From contig JAULAW010000015.1 in NCBI GenBank assembly GCA_032654645.1, positions 310,001-374,000 of the forward strand: a DNA stretch of 64,000 bases, in the 5' to 3' direction. Made by a program: the position numbers and the translations under genes. The notes below the pieces were generated by a model, which saw only the letters and a list, made by a program, of their open reading frames with translations, was not told the origin of the DNA and did no database searches. Source of the DNA: CAITJF01 sp032654645 (GTDB taxonomy: Bacteria; Pseudomonadota; Gammaproteobacteria; Burkholderiales; Gallionellaceae). This document shows, in pieces, positions 46,183 through 55,230 of this stretch (its first letter is position 1; each line of letters starts with the position of its first letter).

Positions 46183-47379
46183 TTACTGCACCGTCACCCG
46201 CCCAAACTTGCGTTTGCCGACTTGAGCCACCACGACGGCACCCATCTTGAATTGCAATGTTTTGTCACTGATACGCTCTCCATCCAGCTTCACCGCGCCT
46301 TGGGCAATCATGCGCAAAGCGTCCGAGGTGCTTTCCACCAGCCCGGCCTGCTTAAGCAATTGGGCAATGCCGATGCTTCCATCGGTGGCTGTAACCGTCA
46401 CTTCTGGCATGTCGTCGGGCAATACGCCTTGCCTGAAGCGCGCCTCGAATTCTGTCAACGCCTGTTCGGCGGCGGACCGGCTGTGGAAGCGGGTGACCAT
46501 TTCCTGCGCCAGCAGCACTTTGATGTCGCGCGGATTGCGGCCCTGCTCCACCTCGGCGCGCCATTTGGTTATGGTGCTCATCTGTTCGAAAGACAACAGC
46601 TCCAGGTAGCGCCACATCAAATCGTCCGAAGCCGACATTAGTTTGCCGAACATCTCCTGTGGCGGTTCTGTGATACCGACATAATTGCCAAGCGACTTGG
46701 ACATCTTGTTCACGCCATCCAGCCCTACCAGCAGCGGCATAGTGAGCACGCACTGCGCGGGTTGCCCATAATGCTTTTGCAGCTCGCGCCCCATCAGCAA
46801 GTTGAATTTCTGGTCGGTTCCGCCCAGCTCCATGTCCGCCTTGAGCGCCACCGAATCGTAGCCCTGTACCAGCGGATAGATGAACTCATGGATGGCGATA
46901 GACTGGTTGCTCTTGTAGCGCTTGCCGAAATCATCGCGCTCCAACATACGCGCCACGGTATGAGTAGCTGCCAGGCGGATTAGATCAGCCGCGCTGAATT
47001 TATCCATCCAGGTGGAGTTGAACACGATCTCGGTCTTGTCAGGGTTCAGCACCTTGAACACTTGCTCGCGGTAACTCAGCGCATTCTCCATGACCTGCTC
47101 GCGCGACAGCGGTGGGCGGGTTGTATTCTTGCCGCTCGGGTCGCCTATCATGCCGGTGAAATCACCGATCAGAAACAGAGCGTGGTGCCCCAAATCCTGT
47201 AACTGGCGCATCTTGTTGAGCAGCACGGTATGCCCGAGGTGCAAATCGGGCGCTGTGGGATCGAAACCGGCTTTGATTCTGAGCGGGCGGCCCAATGCCA
47301 GCTTTTGCTTCAATTCGGCTTCCAGCAGCAGCTCGTCACATCCGCGTTTGATCAAGTCCAGTATTTTTTGTTGTGCCAT
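46183..47379 (-). CDS. tyrS: Tyrosyl-tRNA synthetase
   Basis: The 398-residue class I synthetase charges tRNA-Tyr. The HIGH-type motif reads DLHLGHTVLL and the KMSKS loop reads KMSKSLGNYVG. A C-terminal S4 domain follows (GIAQLLKQAGLVESTSDALRM, IAQGAVKLDGERISDK). The length is that of the TyrRS form common in proteobacteria without the E. coli variant. It is divergent from the M23 peptidase gene; the 205-base gap between them shows no clear regulatory element. Confidence 0.95.
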   Translation of the reverse strand: MAQQKILDLIKRGCDELLLEAELKQKLALGRPLRIKAGFDPTAPDLHLGHTVLLNKMRQLQDLGHHALFLIGDFTGMIGDPSGKNTTRPPLSREQVMENALSYREQVFKVLNPDKTEIVFNSTWMDKFSAADLIRLAATHTVARMLERDDFGKRYKSNQSIAIHEFIYPLVQGYDSVALKADMELGGTDQKFNLLMGRELQKHYGQPAQCVLTMPLLVGLDGVNKMSKSLGNYVGITEPPQEMFGKLMSASDDLMWRYLELLSFEQMSTITKWRAEVEQGRNPRDIKVLLAQEMVTRFHSRSAAEQALTEFEARFRQGVLPDDMPEVTVTATDGSIGIAQLLKQAGLVESTSDALRMIAQGAVKLDGERISDKTLQFKMGAVVVAQVGKRKFGRVTVQ

Positions 47380-47584
47380 GTTTTAGTGTTGTTATCAATA
47401 AATTTAAATCATTCCGTACACCGTTCATCCCGGTTTATTTGCCGTTCATCGTTAGCAGTGTGCCTTTCATTCTGCAAATGGCGGATGGTCTAGCGGGTTT
47501 TGATCAGTATCGGCTTTCTGCTAAAGTTGCGTCCGATCTGCAGCAGCAAACGCTCAAAACTTATACTAAAAACGATAACCGGAC

Positions 47585-48889
47585 ATGCAAATGTTAACCC
47601 AAAACACCCTGACACAAGAACGCAAATTGAAGCTGCGCTGGTTCGTTGCCATGTCCAGCCTGCCTTTACTTAGCGTAGTCACCGCGTTCGGTATAGTGCC
47701 GCAGAATGATATGACTAATTCTCAGATGAAAATTATCGCTGAGGAAATCACTCTCCCGCTCGACACACCCGTTGCTGGCAATGTCGCAACTTTCTGGCGC
47801 AGTGAGCGCACGCAACGCGGCGATACCGTGGCCGAACTGCTGCGCCGCTTGAATGTGGAAGATGCGGCTGCCGTCGAATACCTGCGTAAGGACAAGGCTG
47901 CGGAATCATTTCGCCAACTCGCCGCAGGCAAAACTATACAAGCCGAAACCAGCATGGATGGCGACCTGATGGCGTTGCGCTACCTGAGCAACAGCGGCAG
48001 TCAGATCGTAATCGAGAAGAGCGCTGACGGATTCCAGACCAGCATACTGCCACCACAGCTTGAGCAGCGTGTATTCATGCGTACCGGCGAAATCATAAGC
48101 TCCCTGTTTGCCGCAACCGATGCTGCCGACCTGCCGGAACCGGCAGCCAACCAATTGGCTGAAATTTTTGGCGGGGACATCGACTTCTACCGTGATCTGC
48201 GCAAGGGCGACAAATTCACCGTAGTTTACGAAATGGATTACAGCAACGGTGAACCGGTGCGCACCGGGCGCATCCAGACTGCAGAGTTCATCAATCGTGG
48301 TAAAACCTACCGCGTGGTGTATTTCAAGACTGACAGCGAGCATGGCGATTATTACTCCCCGGATGGCAAGAGCGTGCACAAGGCATTTCTACGCTCGCCT
48401 CTGGAATTTTCGCGCGTCAGTTCCAACTTCAGCCTGTCGCGCCTCCATCCGGTGCTCGGTACATGGCGCGCACATAAAGGCGTGGACTATGCTGCGCCGA
48501 CCGGCACCAAGGCCAAAGTGACTGCCGATGGCACGGTAACTTACATTGGCAACCAGGGTGGCTATGGCAATGTAGTCATGGTAGATCATCAAAACCGCTA
48601 TACCACCGTGTACGGGCATCTGTCCCGTTTTGCCAGCGGCCTGCATCGCGGCCAGCATGTTGTACAGGGAGACATCATCGGCTATGTCGGAACGACCGGA
48701 TTGGTTACTGGCCCGCACCTGCACTATGAATTCAGGGTCAACGGTCAACAAAAGGATCCATTGCGTGTTGCCTTGCCGGATGCCGCACCGATCAGCCCGC
48801 ACCTGAAAACCGCCTTTCAAGAAGCCACCAGCGGCCTGGCCGAACGTCTGGCTTTGTTGAACAATGCCAGCCTGTCCAAACTCGACTAA
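47585..48889 (+). CDS. M23 family metallopeptidase (peptidoglycan endopeptidase-like)
   Basis: The 434-residue protein has an N-terminal membrane anchor or signal (LRWFVAMSSLPLLSVVTAFGIV), an OapA/LysM-like middle (RSERTQRGDTVAELLRRLNVED) and a C-terminal M23 domain. The zinc ligands are seen in HKGVDYAAP (HxxxD) and GPHLHYEFRV (HxH). This matches MepM/YebA-type endopeptidases that cut peptidoglycan crosslinks. ATG at 47585 is used; a second in-frame ATG is two codons downstream. The next gene, anmK, also deals with peptidoglycan recycling. Confidence 0.88.
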   Translation: MQMLTQNTLTQERKLKLRWFVAMSSLPLLSVVTAFGIVPQNDMTNSQMKIIAEEITLPLDTPVAGNVATFWRSERTQRGDTVAELLRRLNVEDAAAVEYLRKDKAAESFRQLAAGKTIQAETSMDGDLMALRYLSNSGSQIVIEKSADGFQTSILPPQLEQRVFMRTGEIISSLFAATDAADLPEPAANQLAEIFGGDIDFYRDLRKGDKFTVVYEMDYSNGEPVRTGRIQTAEFINRGKTYRVVYFKTDSEHGDYYSPDGKSVHKAFLRSPLEFSRVSSNFSLSRLHPVLGTWRAHKGVDYAAPTGTKAKVTADGTVTYIGNQGGYGNVVMVDHQNRYTTVYGHLSRFASGLHRGQHVVQGDIIGYVGTTGLVTGPHLHYEFRVNGQQKDPLRVALPDAAPISPHLKTAFQEATSGLAERLALLNNASLSKLD

Positions 48890-48994
48890 TCTTAGGATTC
48901 AGCTTGTTGGGCAGTGGATTTTTGGTGAGGCATGCCCCTTTTGATGGTACATTTGCCCTGTTTGGCCTTCGAAATGAAACTGGAATAAGCAGGC

Positions 48995-50095
48995 GTGAGT
49001 AGCTCCGAACTATATGTAGGCATTATGTCCGGTACCAGCCTTGATGGTGTTGATGCCGCTCTTGTTGAATTAAACGCTTTCCAGCCAAAACTTCTCGCCA
49101 AACACTACCTGCCATTTGACGATGCTCTGAAGAAAGTCTTGATGGCGTTGCACCAACCCAGCCACAACGAGCTGCATCTGGCGCAATTAATCGGCATCGA
49201 ACTGGCACGGCTATACTCCGCAGCGACAATTTCCGTACTGCAAGCGGCCAACGTCACCCCTGGCCAAGTGCGCGCCATTGGCTGCCACGGTCAAACCATC
49301 CGTCACTGCCCCGATCAGGGCTACACCCTGCAACTCGGCAATGCTGCGCTGTTGGCCGAGCTCACCGGAATCACCGTAGTCAGCGACTTCCGCAGCCGTG
49401 ACATCGCGGCAGGCGGGCAGGGCGCCCCGCTGGTTCCTGCGTTCCACGATCAAATGTTGCGCCATCCCGACATCCACCGCGTCATCGTCAACATCGGCGG
49501 CATCAGCAACCTGACCAACCTGCCGCCCCAACACGCTACTTCCGGTTTCGACTGCGGCCCGGGCAACCTGTTGATGGACGCATGGAGTGTGCGTCATCTC
49601 GGCAAACCTTACGACTACAACGGCTCATGGGCGGCATCCGGCCAAGTGCTGCCCGCGCTACTTGAACAAATGCTGAGCGAGCCGTTCTTCGCTCTGCCTC
49701 CGCCCAAGAGCAGCGGGCGCGATCTTTTCAACTTGTCGTGGCTGCTCGGCAAACTACAAGGCAGCGAATTGGCGGCAAATGTGCAGGCCACTTTGTTGGA
49801 ACTGACTTGCCTAACCATTGCGCAAGCCATCCAGAAATATAGTATCGGCGCAAATGAAATTTATTTATGCGGCGGCGGCGCACATAACCTAACCCTGCAC
49901 AACCGCCTTGCTGCATTGCTGCCTGATTGCACCGTGCAATCGACCAACACCCTTGACATGGATGGCGACTATCTTGAGGCTATCGCCTTCGCATGGTTGG
50001 CGCAGCAAACTATGCATGGCAAACCCGCCAATCTGCCATTGGCCACCGGGGCAAAGCATCCATGTATATTGGGCGCGATTTATCGCAATGCATAA
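48995..50095 (+). CDS. anmK: Anhydro-N-acetylmuramic acid kinase
   Basis: The 366-residue kinase converts 1,6-anhydro-MurNAc to MurNAc-6-phosphate in peptidoglycan recycling. Landmarks are YVGIMSGTSLDGVDAALVE (phosphate-binding loop), GCHGQTIRH, NIGGISNLT and FDCGPGNLLMDAW. Length matches the family. The start is GTG, with only a weak ribosome binding site. It follows the M23 endopeptidase by 105 bases in the same orientation. The 50096-50292 spacer shows no clear terminator. Confidence 0.94.
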   Translation: MSSSELYVGIMSGTSLDGVDAALVELNAFQPKLLAKHYLPFDDALKKVLMALHQPSHNELHLAQLIGIELARLYSAATISVLQAANVTPGQVRAIGCHGQTIRHCPDQGYTLQLGNAALLAELTGITVVSDFRSRDIAAGGQGAPLVPAFHDQMLRHPDIHRVIVNIGGISNLTNLPPQHATSGFDCGPGNLLMDAWSVRHLGKPYDYNGSWAASGQVLPALLEQMLSEPFFALPPPKSSGRDLFNLSWLLGKLQGSELAANVQATLLELTCLTIAQAIQKYSIGANEIYLCGGGAHNLTLHNRLAALLPDCTVQSTNTLDMDGDYLEAIAFAWLAQQTMHGKPANLPLATGAKHPCILGAIYRNA

Positions 50096-50292
50096 AGAGC
50101 GCTTTTATAAGCTCCTTGCATAATTTTCTTTTGACACAAACAAGTGCAATTTTCGACGGTAACGTTGCTGAACTCCCGCACGGATTTTCGAACTTTACTT
50201 CAAGTGCCTTCGGCTGCTCATGGGGTGAGTACACAAACAACCGCTAACCCAATGTTACAATCCGCGCCATTCAATTCCGTCAAAATTTTGTG

Positions 50293-51231
50293 ATGCATAC
50301 TCTCATTTGCGGTTCAATGGCCTTCGACACCATCATGGTGTTTCAGGATCAATTCAAGAAGCATATCCTGCCCGAAAAGATTCATATTCTGAACGTAGCG
50401 TTTCTGGTGCCCGAGATGCGCCGCGAGTTCGGCGGTTGCGCGGGCAACATCGCTTACAACCTGAAGCTGCTCGGCGGAGAGCCGCAGATCATGGCGACGG
50501 TGGGCGACGACTTTGCCACCTATGCTGCGCGCCTGGAAAAGCTCGGTTTGACGCAGGAACATATCCGCCACATTCCCGGCAGCTATACTGGGCAGGCATT
50601 CATCACCACCGACCTGGACGATAACCAGATCACCGCTTTCCATCCCGGTGCGATGAGTTTCTCCGAACAAAATCATGTCGGCGATGCAAAAAATATCCGC
50701 CTCGGCATCGTCTCGCCGGATGGCCGCGCAGGCATGTTGCAACACGCGCGCGAACTCCACGAAGCGTGTATCCCCTGGGTGTTCGATCCGGGCCAGGGCA
50801 TGCCGATGTTCAGCGGCGAAGAACTGCTGCACTTTGTCGAGCAGGCCGACTATGTGACGGTGAACGACTACGAGGCGCAACTGTTGCAGGACAAGACAGG
50901 CAGGAAAATTGAGGAGCTTGCCAAATCCACGCGCGCTTTCATCATCACGCGCGGCGGCGAAGGCTCGACCATTTACGCCGACGGCAAGGAAATCATCATC
51001 CCCTGCGCCAAACCCATCGCGCTACTCGACCCCACCGGTTGCGGTGATGCCTATCGCGCCGGCCTGCTGCATGGCATCCAGCAGGGTTGGGATTGGGAAA
51101 CCACCGGGCGCTTGGCCTCGCTGCTCGGCACGATCAAGATCGCCAGCCGCGGCGGGCAGAACCACAAACCGACGTGCGATGAGTTGAGGGTACAGTTCCA
51201 GCAACATTTCGGTTATTCCATCAACCTGTAA
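50293..51231 (+). CDS. PfkB family carbohydrate/nucleoside kinase
   Basis: The 312-residue ribokinase-fold protein has the N-terminal signature GGCAGNIAYNLKLLGG and the C-terminal DPTGCGDAYRAGLLHG, in which the last Asp is the catalytic base. Sequence character is close to proteins annotated as adenosine kinase in betaproteobacteria, but the substrate cannot be fixed by reading. An ATG at 50293 is preferred over a GTG one codon earlier. A small palindrome follows 9 bases after the stop. Confidence 0.82.
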   Translation: MHTLICGSMAFDTIMVFQDQFKKHILPEKIHILNVAFLVPEMRREFGGCAGNIAYNLKLLGGEPQIMATVGDDFATYAARLEKLGLTQEHIRHIPGSYTGQAFITTDLDDNQITAFHPGAMSFSEQNHVGDAKNIRLGIVSPDGRAGMLQHARELHEACIPWVFDPGQGMPMFSGEELLHFVEQADYVTVNDYEAQLLQDKTGRKIEELAKSTRAFIITRGGEGSTIYADGKEIIIPCAKPIALLDPTGCGDAYRAGLLHGIQQGWDWETTGRLASLLGTIKIASRGGQNHKPTCDELRVQFQQHFGYSINL

Positions 51232-51239
51232 CGATTGCT

Positions 51240-51265
51240 GTCATTCCCGCCTGTGTGGGAATGAC
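51240..51265. repeat. Small GTCATTCCC palindrome
   Basis: The arms GTCATTCCC and GGGAATGAC flank GCCTGTGT. It is a single-hairpin version of the repeat at 14959-15026 and separates the PfkB gene from the interrupted ketosamine-kinase gene, 21 bases before the latter's start codon. Confidence 0.75.
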
Positions 51266-51286
51266 GATGCTTTCCGAATACAACTC

Positions 51287-52512
51287 ATGGAAGCAAAACT
51301 CCTCGACCACATCTCCGCTGCTATCCGCGATGCGACGCATCGCCCGTTTGAAGTGCATAACTCGATTCCCATTGCTGGCGGCTGCATCAACCAGGCCTAT
51401 CGTTTGGAAGGAGCGGATGGCTCGTGTTATTTCCTCAAGCTCAACGATGCCCAACATTTGCCGATGTTCGTCGCCGAAGCGGAAGGACTTAACGTAATCA
51501 CCACGACAAACACCATCCGCGTGCCGTGCCCCATCACACACGGAATTGCAGGGGGGCAAAGTTATCTGGTGTTGGAACATCTGGAGTTGAGTTCACGCGG
51601 CGATGAAAAACGGCTCGGCGCACAGCTCGCCGCGCTGCACCGTAGTTCTGCAAAACAATTCGGCCTTATGCAAGATAATTTTAATGGGGTATTCAGCTAA
51701 GTGCTGTGGCTAGCCTCTCCATGGGTGCGAAGGCACGGAAATATCCAGCGAAGCTGGCGCTTTATGGCGAAGCTTGGCGGACACTGCGAACTCCTGCCCC
51801 TCAACTCTGGGCTTGGGATTGGCTACAAGCTCGCGGAAGGACATAGGATGCATGGAAACGCACTGTTCGATCAGATCGATGTAGGCAGTATCATCTGGAA
51901 ACCACGCCATAAATTCTGCGTAGTTGCATGGGTAGTCGACCCCGGCGCGGGCGCGGCAGATCGAACCTGCGGAGTATTTGATTCAATTGCATAATTTCAA
52001 CATAACAGCACTTAGCTGAATACCCCATTAATTTTATCGGCACGACGCCGCAGTTGAACGGCTGGTCATCCGACTGGATCACCTTCTGGCGCGAACAGCG
52101 GCTCGGCTTCCAGCTTGGCCTCGCGGCCCGCAATGGTTACGGTGGGAAGTTGCAAGAGATGGGCCACAGGCTGATGGAACGGCTGCCGGAACTTTTCGAC
52201 GGCTACCGCCCGCAGCCCTCGCTGCTGCACGGCGACCTTTGGGGCGGCAACCATGCCTACCTCGCGGATGGCGCACCGGTCATTTTCGACACTGCGCTCT
52301 ATTACGGCGACCGCGAAGCCGATCTTGCCATGACGGAATTATTCGGCGGTTTCGACCCGGAATTCTATGCGGCCTACATCGCCGCGTGGCCGCTGGATAC
52401 AGGCTATGCCACGCGCAAGACTTTATACAATCTTTATCACATTCTCAATCACGCTAACTTGTTCGGCGGCGGATATATAAGGCAGGCGGAAGTGATGATG
52501 CAGAAACTATAA
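51287..52512 (+). pseudogene. Fructosamine/ketosamine-3-kinase gene interrupted by a 343-bp element
   Basis: The N-terminal part (51287-51684, MEAKLLDHISAAIRDATHRP..) and C-terminal part (52032-52512) form one continuous protein of 292 residues when the inserted element and one TTAA are removed. The join reads QDNF-NFIGTTPQLNGW in frame. Family landmarks are GGCINQAYRLEG, FLKLND, LEHLEL, SLLHGDLWGGNHAY (catalytic Asp) and YYGDREADLAMTELFGGF. The intact family (YniA/FN3K-like) phosphorylates ketosamines as a deglycation step. As it stands, translation ends in the element after about 137 residues, so the gene is probably inactive. The downstream half is otherwise intact, pointing to a recent insertion. 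Confidence 0.88.
51685..52027. mobile_element. Non-autonomous 343-bp element with perfect 23-bp inverted ends and TTAA duplication
   Basis: The left end (51685-51707) begins TGGGGTATTCAGCTAAGTGC and the right end (52005-52027) is its exact complement over 23 bases. TTAA is duplicated on both sides (51681-51684 and 52028-52031). Excising the element plus one TTAA restores the host reading frame exactly. No full transposase is inside. A minus-strand open stretch containing YAEFMAWFPDDTAYIDL resembles the N-terminus of IS1595-type transposases, suggesting an internally deleted derivative. That last point is tentative, since the usual 8-bp duplication of that family is not seen. Confidence 0.88.
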
Positions 52513-52623
52513 GTATAAGGGGTGTTCATTCACATTTTGCTTTCAATCTGGCACTGCCTAATGGAAAATCTGGTTTTATCCGGTGGATTACGCCTTGCTA
52601 ATCCGCTCACGTGAACCAATAGC

Positions 52624-52665
52624 TCCATCAGGTGGGATGAAATGTAGATTTTTAGAGGCGCACTT
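52624..52665. repeat. Direct repeat copy 1 (CCATCAGGTGGGATGAAATG)
   Basis: About 40 bases ahead of galE, ending near 52665, match a second copy at 57928-57967 ahead of pycA with only a few differences (shared GGGATGAAATGT and GATTTTTAG). It ends about 20 bases before the galE start. Function is unknown. Confidence 0.6.
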
Positions 52666-52686
52666 TAATAAATTCGGAGGCAAAAA

Positions 52687-53694
52687 ATGATTCTTGTAAC
52701 CGGCGGTGCCGGCTATATAGGCAGCCACACTTGTGTGGCGTTGTTGCAGGCTGGTTACGAAGTGCTGGTGCTGGATAATTTTAGCAACAGCAAGGTTGAG
52801 TCGCTGCGCCGCGTGGAGGCGATCACCGGCAAGGCGGTGCCACTGGTACAGGCAGATGTGCGTGACCGTGCTGCGCTACGGGAAGTTTTCCGCACTTATA
52901 CCATCGGTGGCGTGGTTCATTTTGCCGGCTTGAAGGCGGTGGGCGAGTCGGTGGAAAAGCCGCTGGCCTATTATGACAACAACGTGTCAGGCAGCGTGGC
53001 GCTGGCCGATGTGATGGCTGAGTTCGGTGTGCAGGTGCTGGTGTTCAGCTCTTCCGCAACGGTGTATGGAGATCCCACCTGCTTGCCGATTCGTGAGGAT
53101 TCACCGTTGAGACCGACTAATCCTTATGGGCATTCCAAGCTGATGGTGGAGCAGATGTATGCCGATCTGGCGGATTCTGACCCTGCGTGGCGGATTGCTC
53201 TGTTGCGCTATTTCAATCCGGTAGGAGCGCACTCCAGCGGCACCATGGGCGAGGACCCGAACGGCATCCCGAACAATCTGATGCCCTACATTAGCCAGGT
53301 GGCAGTGGGGCGGCGCGAGCAGTTAACGGTATTTGGTGACGATTACCCCACGCCGGATGGCACGGGTATGCGTGATTATATTCATGTGATGGATTTGGCC
53401 GAGGGACATGTGCAGGCATTAGCCTGGCTGCAAAACCAAACCGGCGCGCATGTGTTCAATCTCGGCACCGGGCGCGGCTATAGCGTGCTGGAAATGGTAA
53501 GCGCTTTCGAACTGGCTTCCGGCTGCCCGGTGCCTTATCGTATTTCGCCCCGGCGTGCCGGGGATGTGGCGCAGGTATATTCCGATCCGGCCAAAGCTGA
53601 ATGCGAGTTGGGCTGGAAGGCGGGACGCGATATCAATGTGATGTGCCAGGATGCCTGGAAATGGCAGAGGCAAAATCCGCTGGGGTATGCATAA
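52687..53694 (+). CDS. galE: UDP-glucose 4-epimerase
   Basis: The 335-residue short-chain dehydrogenase-type epimerase interconverts UDP-glucose and UDP-galactose. The NAD-binding motif is VTGGAGYIGSHTCVAL. The catalytic Ser is in FSSSATVYGDP and the YxxxK motif is NPYGHSKLMVEQ. The segment PNNLMPYISQVAVGRR is typical. A good ribosome binding site (GGAGG) lies 7 bases before the ATG. It probably supplies UDP-sugars to the exopolysaccharide genes a few kilobases downstream. Confidence 0.94.
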   Translation: MILVTGGAGYIGSHTCVALLQAGYEVLVLDNFSNSKVESLRRVEAITGKAVPLVQADVRDRAALREVFRTYTIGGVVHFAGLKAVGESVEKPLAYYDNNVSGSVALADVMAEFGVQVLVFSSSATVYGDPTCLPIREDSPLRPTNPYGHSKLMVEQMYADLADSDPAWRIALLRYFNPVGAHSSGTMGEDPNGIPNNLMPYISQVAVGRREQLTVFGDDYPTPDGTGMRDYIHVMDLAEGHVQALAWLQNQTGAHVFNLGTGRGYSVLEMVSAFELASGCPVPYRISPRRAGDVAQVYSDPAKAECELGWKAGRDINVMCQDAWKWQRQNPLGYA

Positions 53695-54287
53695 CAAGAG
53701 GATGCTGAAAACACCACCCATCTTAATTCGGGGTAAACCTCACGAGGCGACACCTCATCACTTCTCCTGTCGCGAGCTATTGACCTGCCCAATTCTGTAG
53801 AACGCAATCTGCCCGGCTTGGCGATGCAGCCGAGCTGGCATCCCGATCCTCATGTTGGCCGCCCTCCCGTGCCGCGCGCATTGATTGTTGGCTGAAGCCC
53901 ATCTGGCCCCACAAACCACAGATTGTTCACTGGCTGAAGCATGTCTTTTGGCATCGCCCAGAAAGCATGTCCTACCTCTGCGATCCAGTTGAAAAAATGC
54001 ACTAATTGCCTGCCTGATAGACAACAAATCGAAGCCTGCCTGGTTATTGCGGCAGTACAAATCTCCCATAGTTAAACCACTTTTGATGGTAGAAATCTCC
54101 TATAAGGAACGATGCATACCTCCTGTAAAAAATGTCATTTGTTACCATGACAGGAGCTATATCAGCTCCCTAAAATCCATCCTACTGAGAAATACATTGA
54201 CGCAGGTCATAATAATCCACTGACCCACGTCAAACAGGCGAACAGAACAAGCGGATTCAAGTAACTAACAAAAGGTAGGGAGGGGTT
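53695..54287. other. Gene-free spacer between galE and the LuxR-type regulator
   Basis: No reading frame with protein-like character is supported in these 593 bases. The part at 53744-53767 (GAGGCGACACCTCATCACTT) is a partial copy of the 63-base repeat at 57701 and 62718. The stretch 54100-54290 is A/T-rich and would hold the promoter of the downstream regulator. No clear promoter boxes were identified. Confidence 0.5.
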
Positions 54288-54818
54288 ATGCAAACCAAAC
54301 CGGAACCAAATCTCAACATGCTGCTAACTGAATCTTTGCTTGCGGAAGTCATTTCTGCGCAGCCCGGGGCAAGAACCGAGAAGTTCAGCAGCGACAACCT
54401 GACCCGCTTCTTGAAGCTCTTGTTCACCCATTGGGAAAGAAACGGCTGTGCCCCATCACTGCTTAGTACGGGGGGACTCATGGTGCCTCAGGGAAATATG
54501 GACTGCGAGATGAACGACCAGAAATTTAGTGATACGATAAGCGCACTGGCACATGCAATAAAGGAGTTCATGGGACAGTTTTCGAGTGTTGACATGCTCA
54601 AGAACTGCGAACCCGAGCCAAGCAAACTCTCGTGCCTTTCCTCAAGGGAGGCCGAAATCATGGAATTGGTCCGAAATGGGAAAACTAATATCGAAATTGG
54701 CATGATTCTCGACATCAGCGAATTCACGGTCAAAAATCACTTGCAGCGAATCTTTAAAAAACTTGACGTTACCAGCCGAACACAAGCCGTCGCCAAATTT
54801 CACTCCAGCTATCACTAG
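54288..54818 (+). CDS. LuxR-type transcriptional regulator (possibly EpsA-like)
   Basis: The 176-residue protein has a C-terminal LuxR helix-turn-helix (CLSSREAEIMELVRNGKTN, then LDISEFTVKNHLQRIFKKL) and an N-terminal domain without a receiver signature. It resembles regulators of exosortase/PEP-CTERM exopolysaccharide clusters (EpsA) but is shorter than usual, so the name is not assigned. The ribosome binding site is strong (GGGAGGGG). Its stop shares the bases CTAG with the converging VanZ-like gene. Confidence 0.8.
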   Translation: MQTKPEPNLNMLLTESLLAEVISAQPGARTEKFSSDNLTRFLKLLFTHWERNGCAPSLLSTGGLMVPQGNMDCEMNDQKFSDTISALAHAIKEFMGQFSSVDMLKNCEPEPSKLSCLSSREAEIMELVRNGKTNIEIGMILDISEFTVKNHLQRIFKKLDVTSRTQAVAKFHSSYH

Positions 54819-55201
54819 CGTTGCCGGCTACTCTTTTCACGAATTGCACGAAAAACCATTAACACAACTCCTGCTTCAATAGCATCTGCTGCCAGATCGA
54901 GCAGGTCTGCGGAGCGTCCAGGCAGGTATCGCTGGTGCCATTCGTCAAGCGCCCCGACCAGAACCACCACCACAAACACACCCAGTGCGCTTTGCCGGTT
55001 CGAGCCGTACCATAACAAGATGGCAAGCAAGGCAAATACGCCGCCATGTGCAACCTTATCTATCGGGGGCTGAAAGAACCCGACTGCAACCGGTTGCGCA
55101 CCCACAATGAATAGCCCGCCGATCATGCCTGCCGCCGCAGACAACAGCAGCAGGCGAATCCATACCGGTATGGGTGATGGTCGCATATTTGCAGCTATCA
55201 T
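54815..55201 (-). CDS. VanZ-like membrane protein
   Basis: The 128-residue protein has about four membrane segments and the VanZ pattern: PIDKVAHGGVFALLAILLWYG, here cited by its start PIDKVAHGG, then GALDEWHQRYLPGRSADLLDLAADAIEAG. Proteins of this type often occur near exopolysaccharide and exosortase genes. Their function is unknown. The ATG at 55201 has AAGG 11 bases upstream; an ATG five codons later is also possible. It converges on the LuxR gene, sharing CTAG as stop codons. Confidence 0.75.
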   Translation of the reverse strand: MIAANMRPSPIPVWIRLLLLSAAAGMIGGLFIVGAQPVAVGFFQPPIDKVAHGGVFALLAILLWYGSNRQSALGVFVVVVLVGALDEWHQRYLPGRSADLLDLAADAIEAGVVLMVFRAIREKSSRQR

Positions 55202-55230
55202 TTGCTGGTTATACCTTGCTGAATAGCGGA

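Noticed and set aside
53758..54069. 103-codon minus-strand frame in the galE downstream spacer
   Set aside because: No ribosome binding site, no recognisable family, and it starts within a partial repeat.
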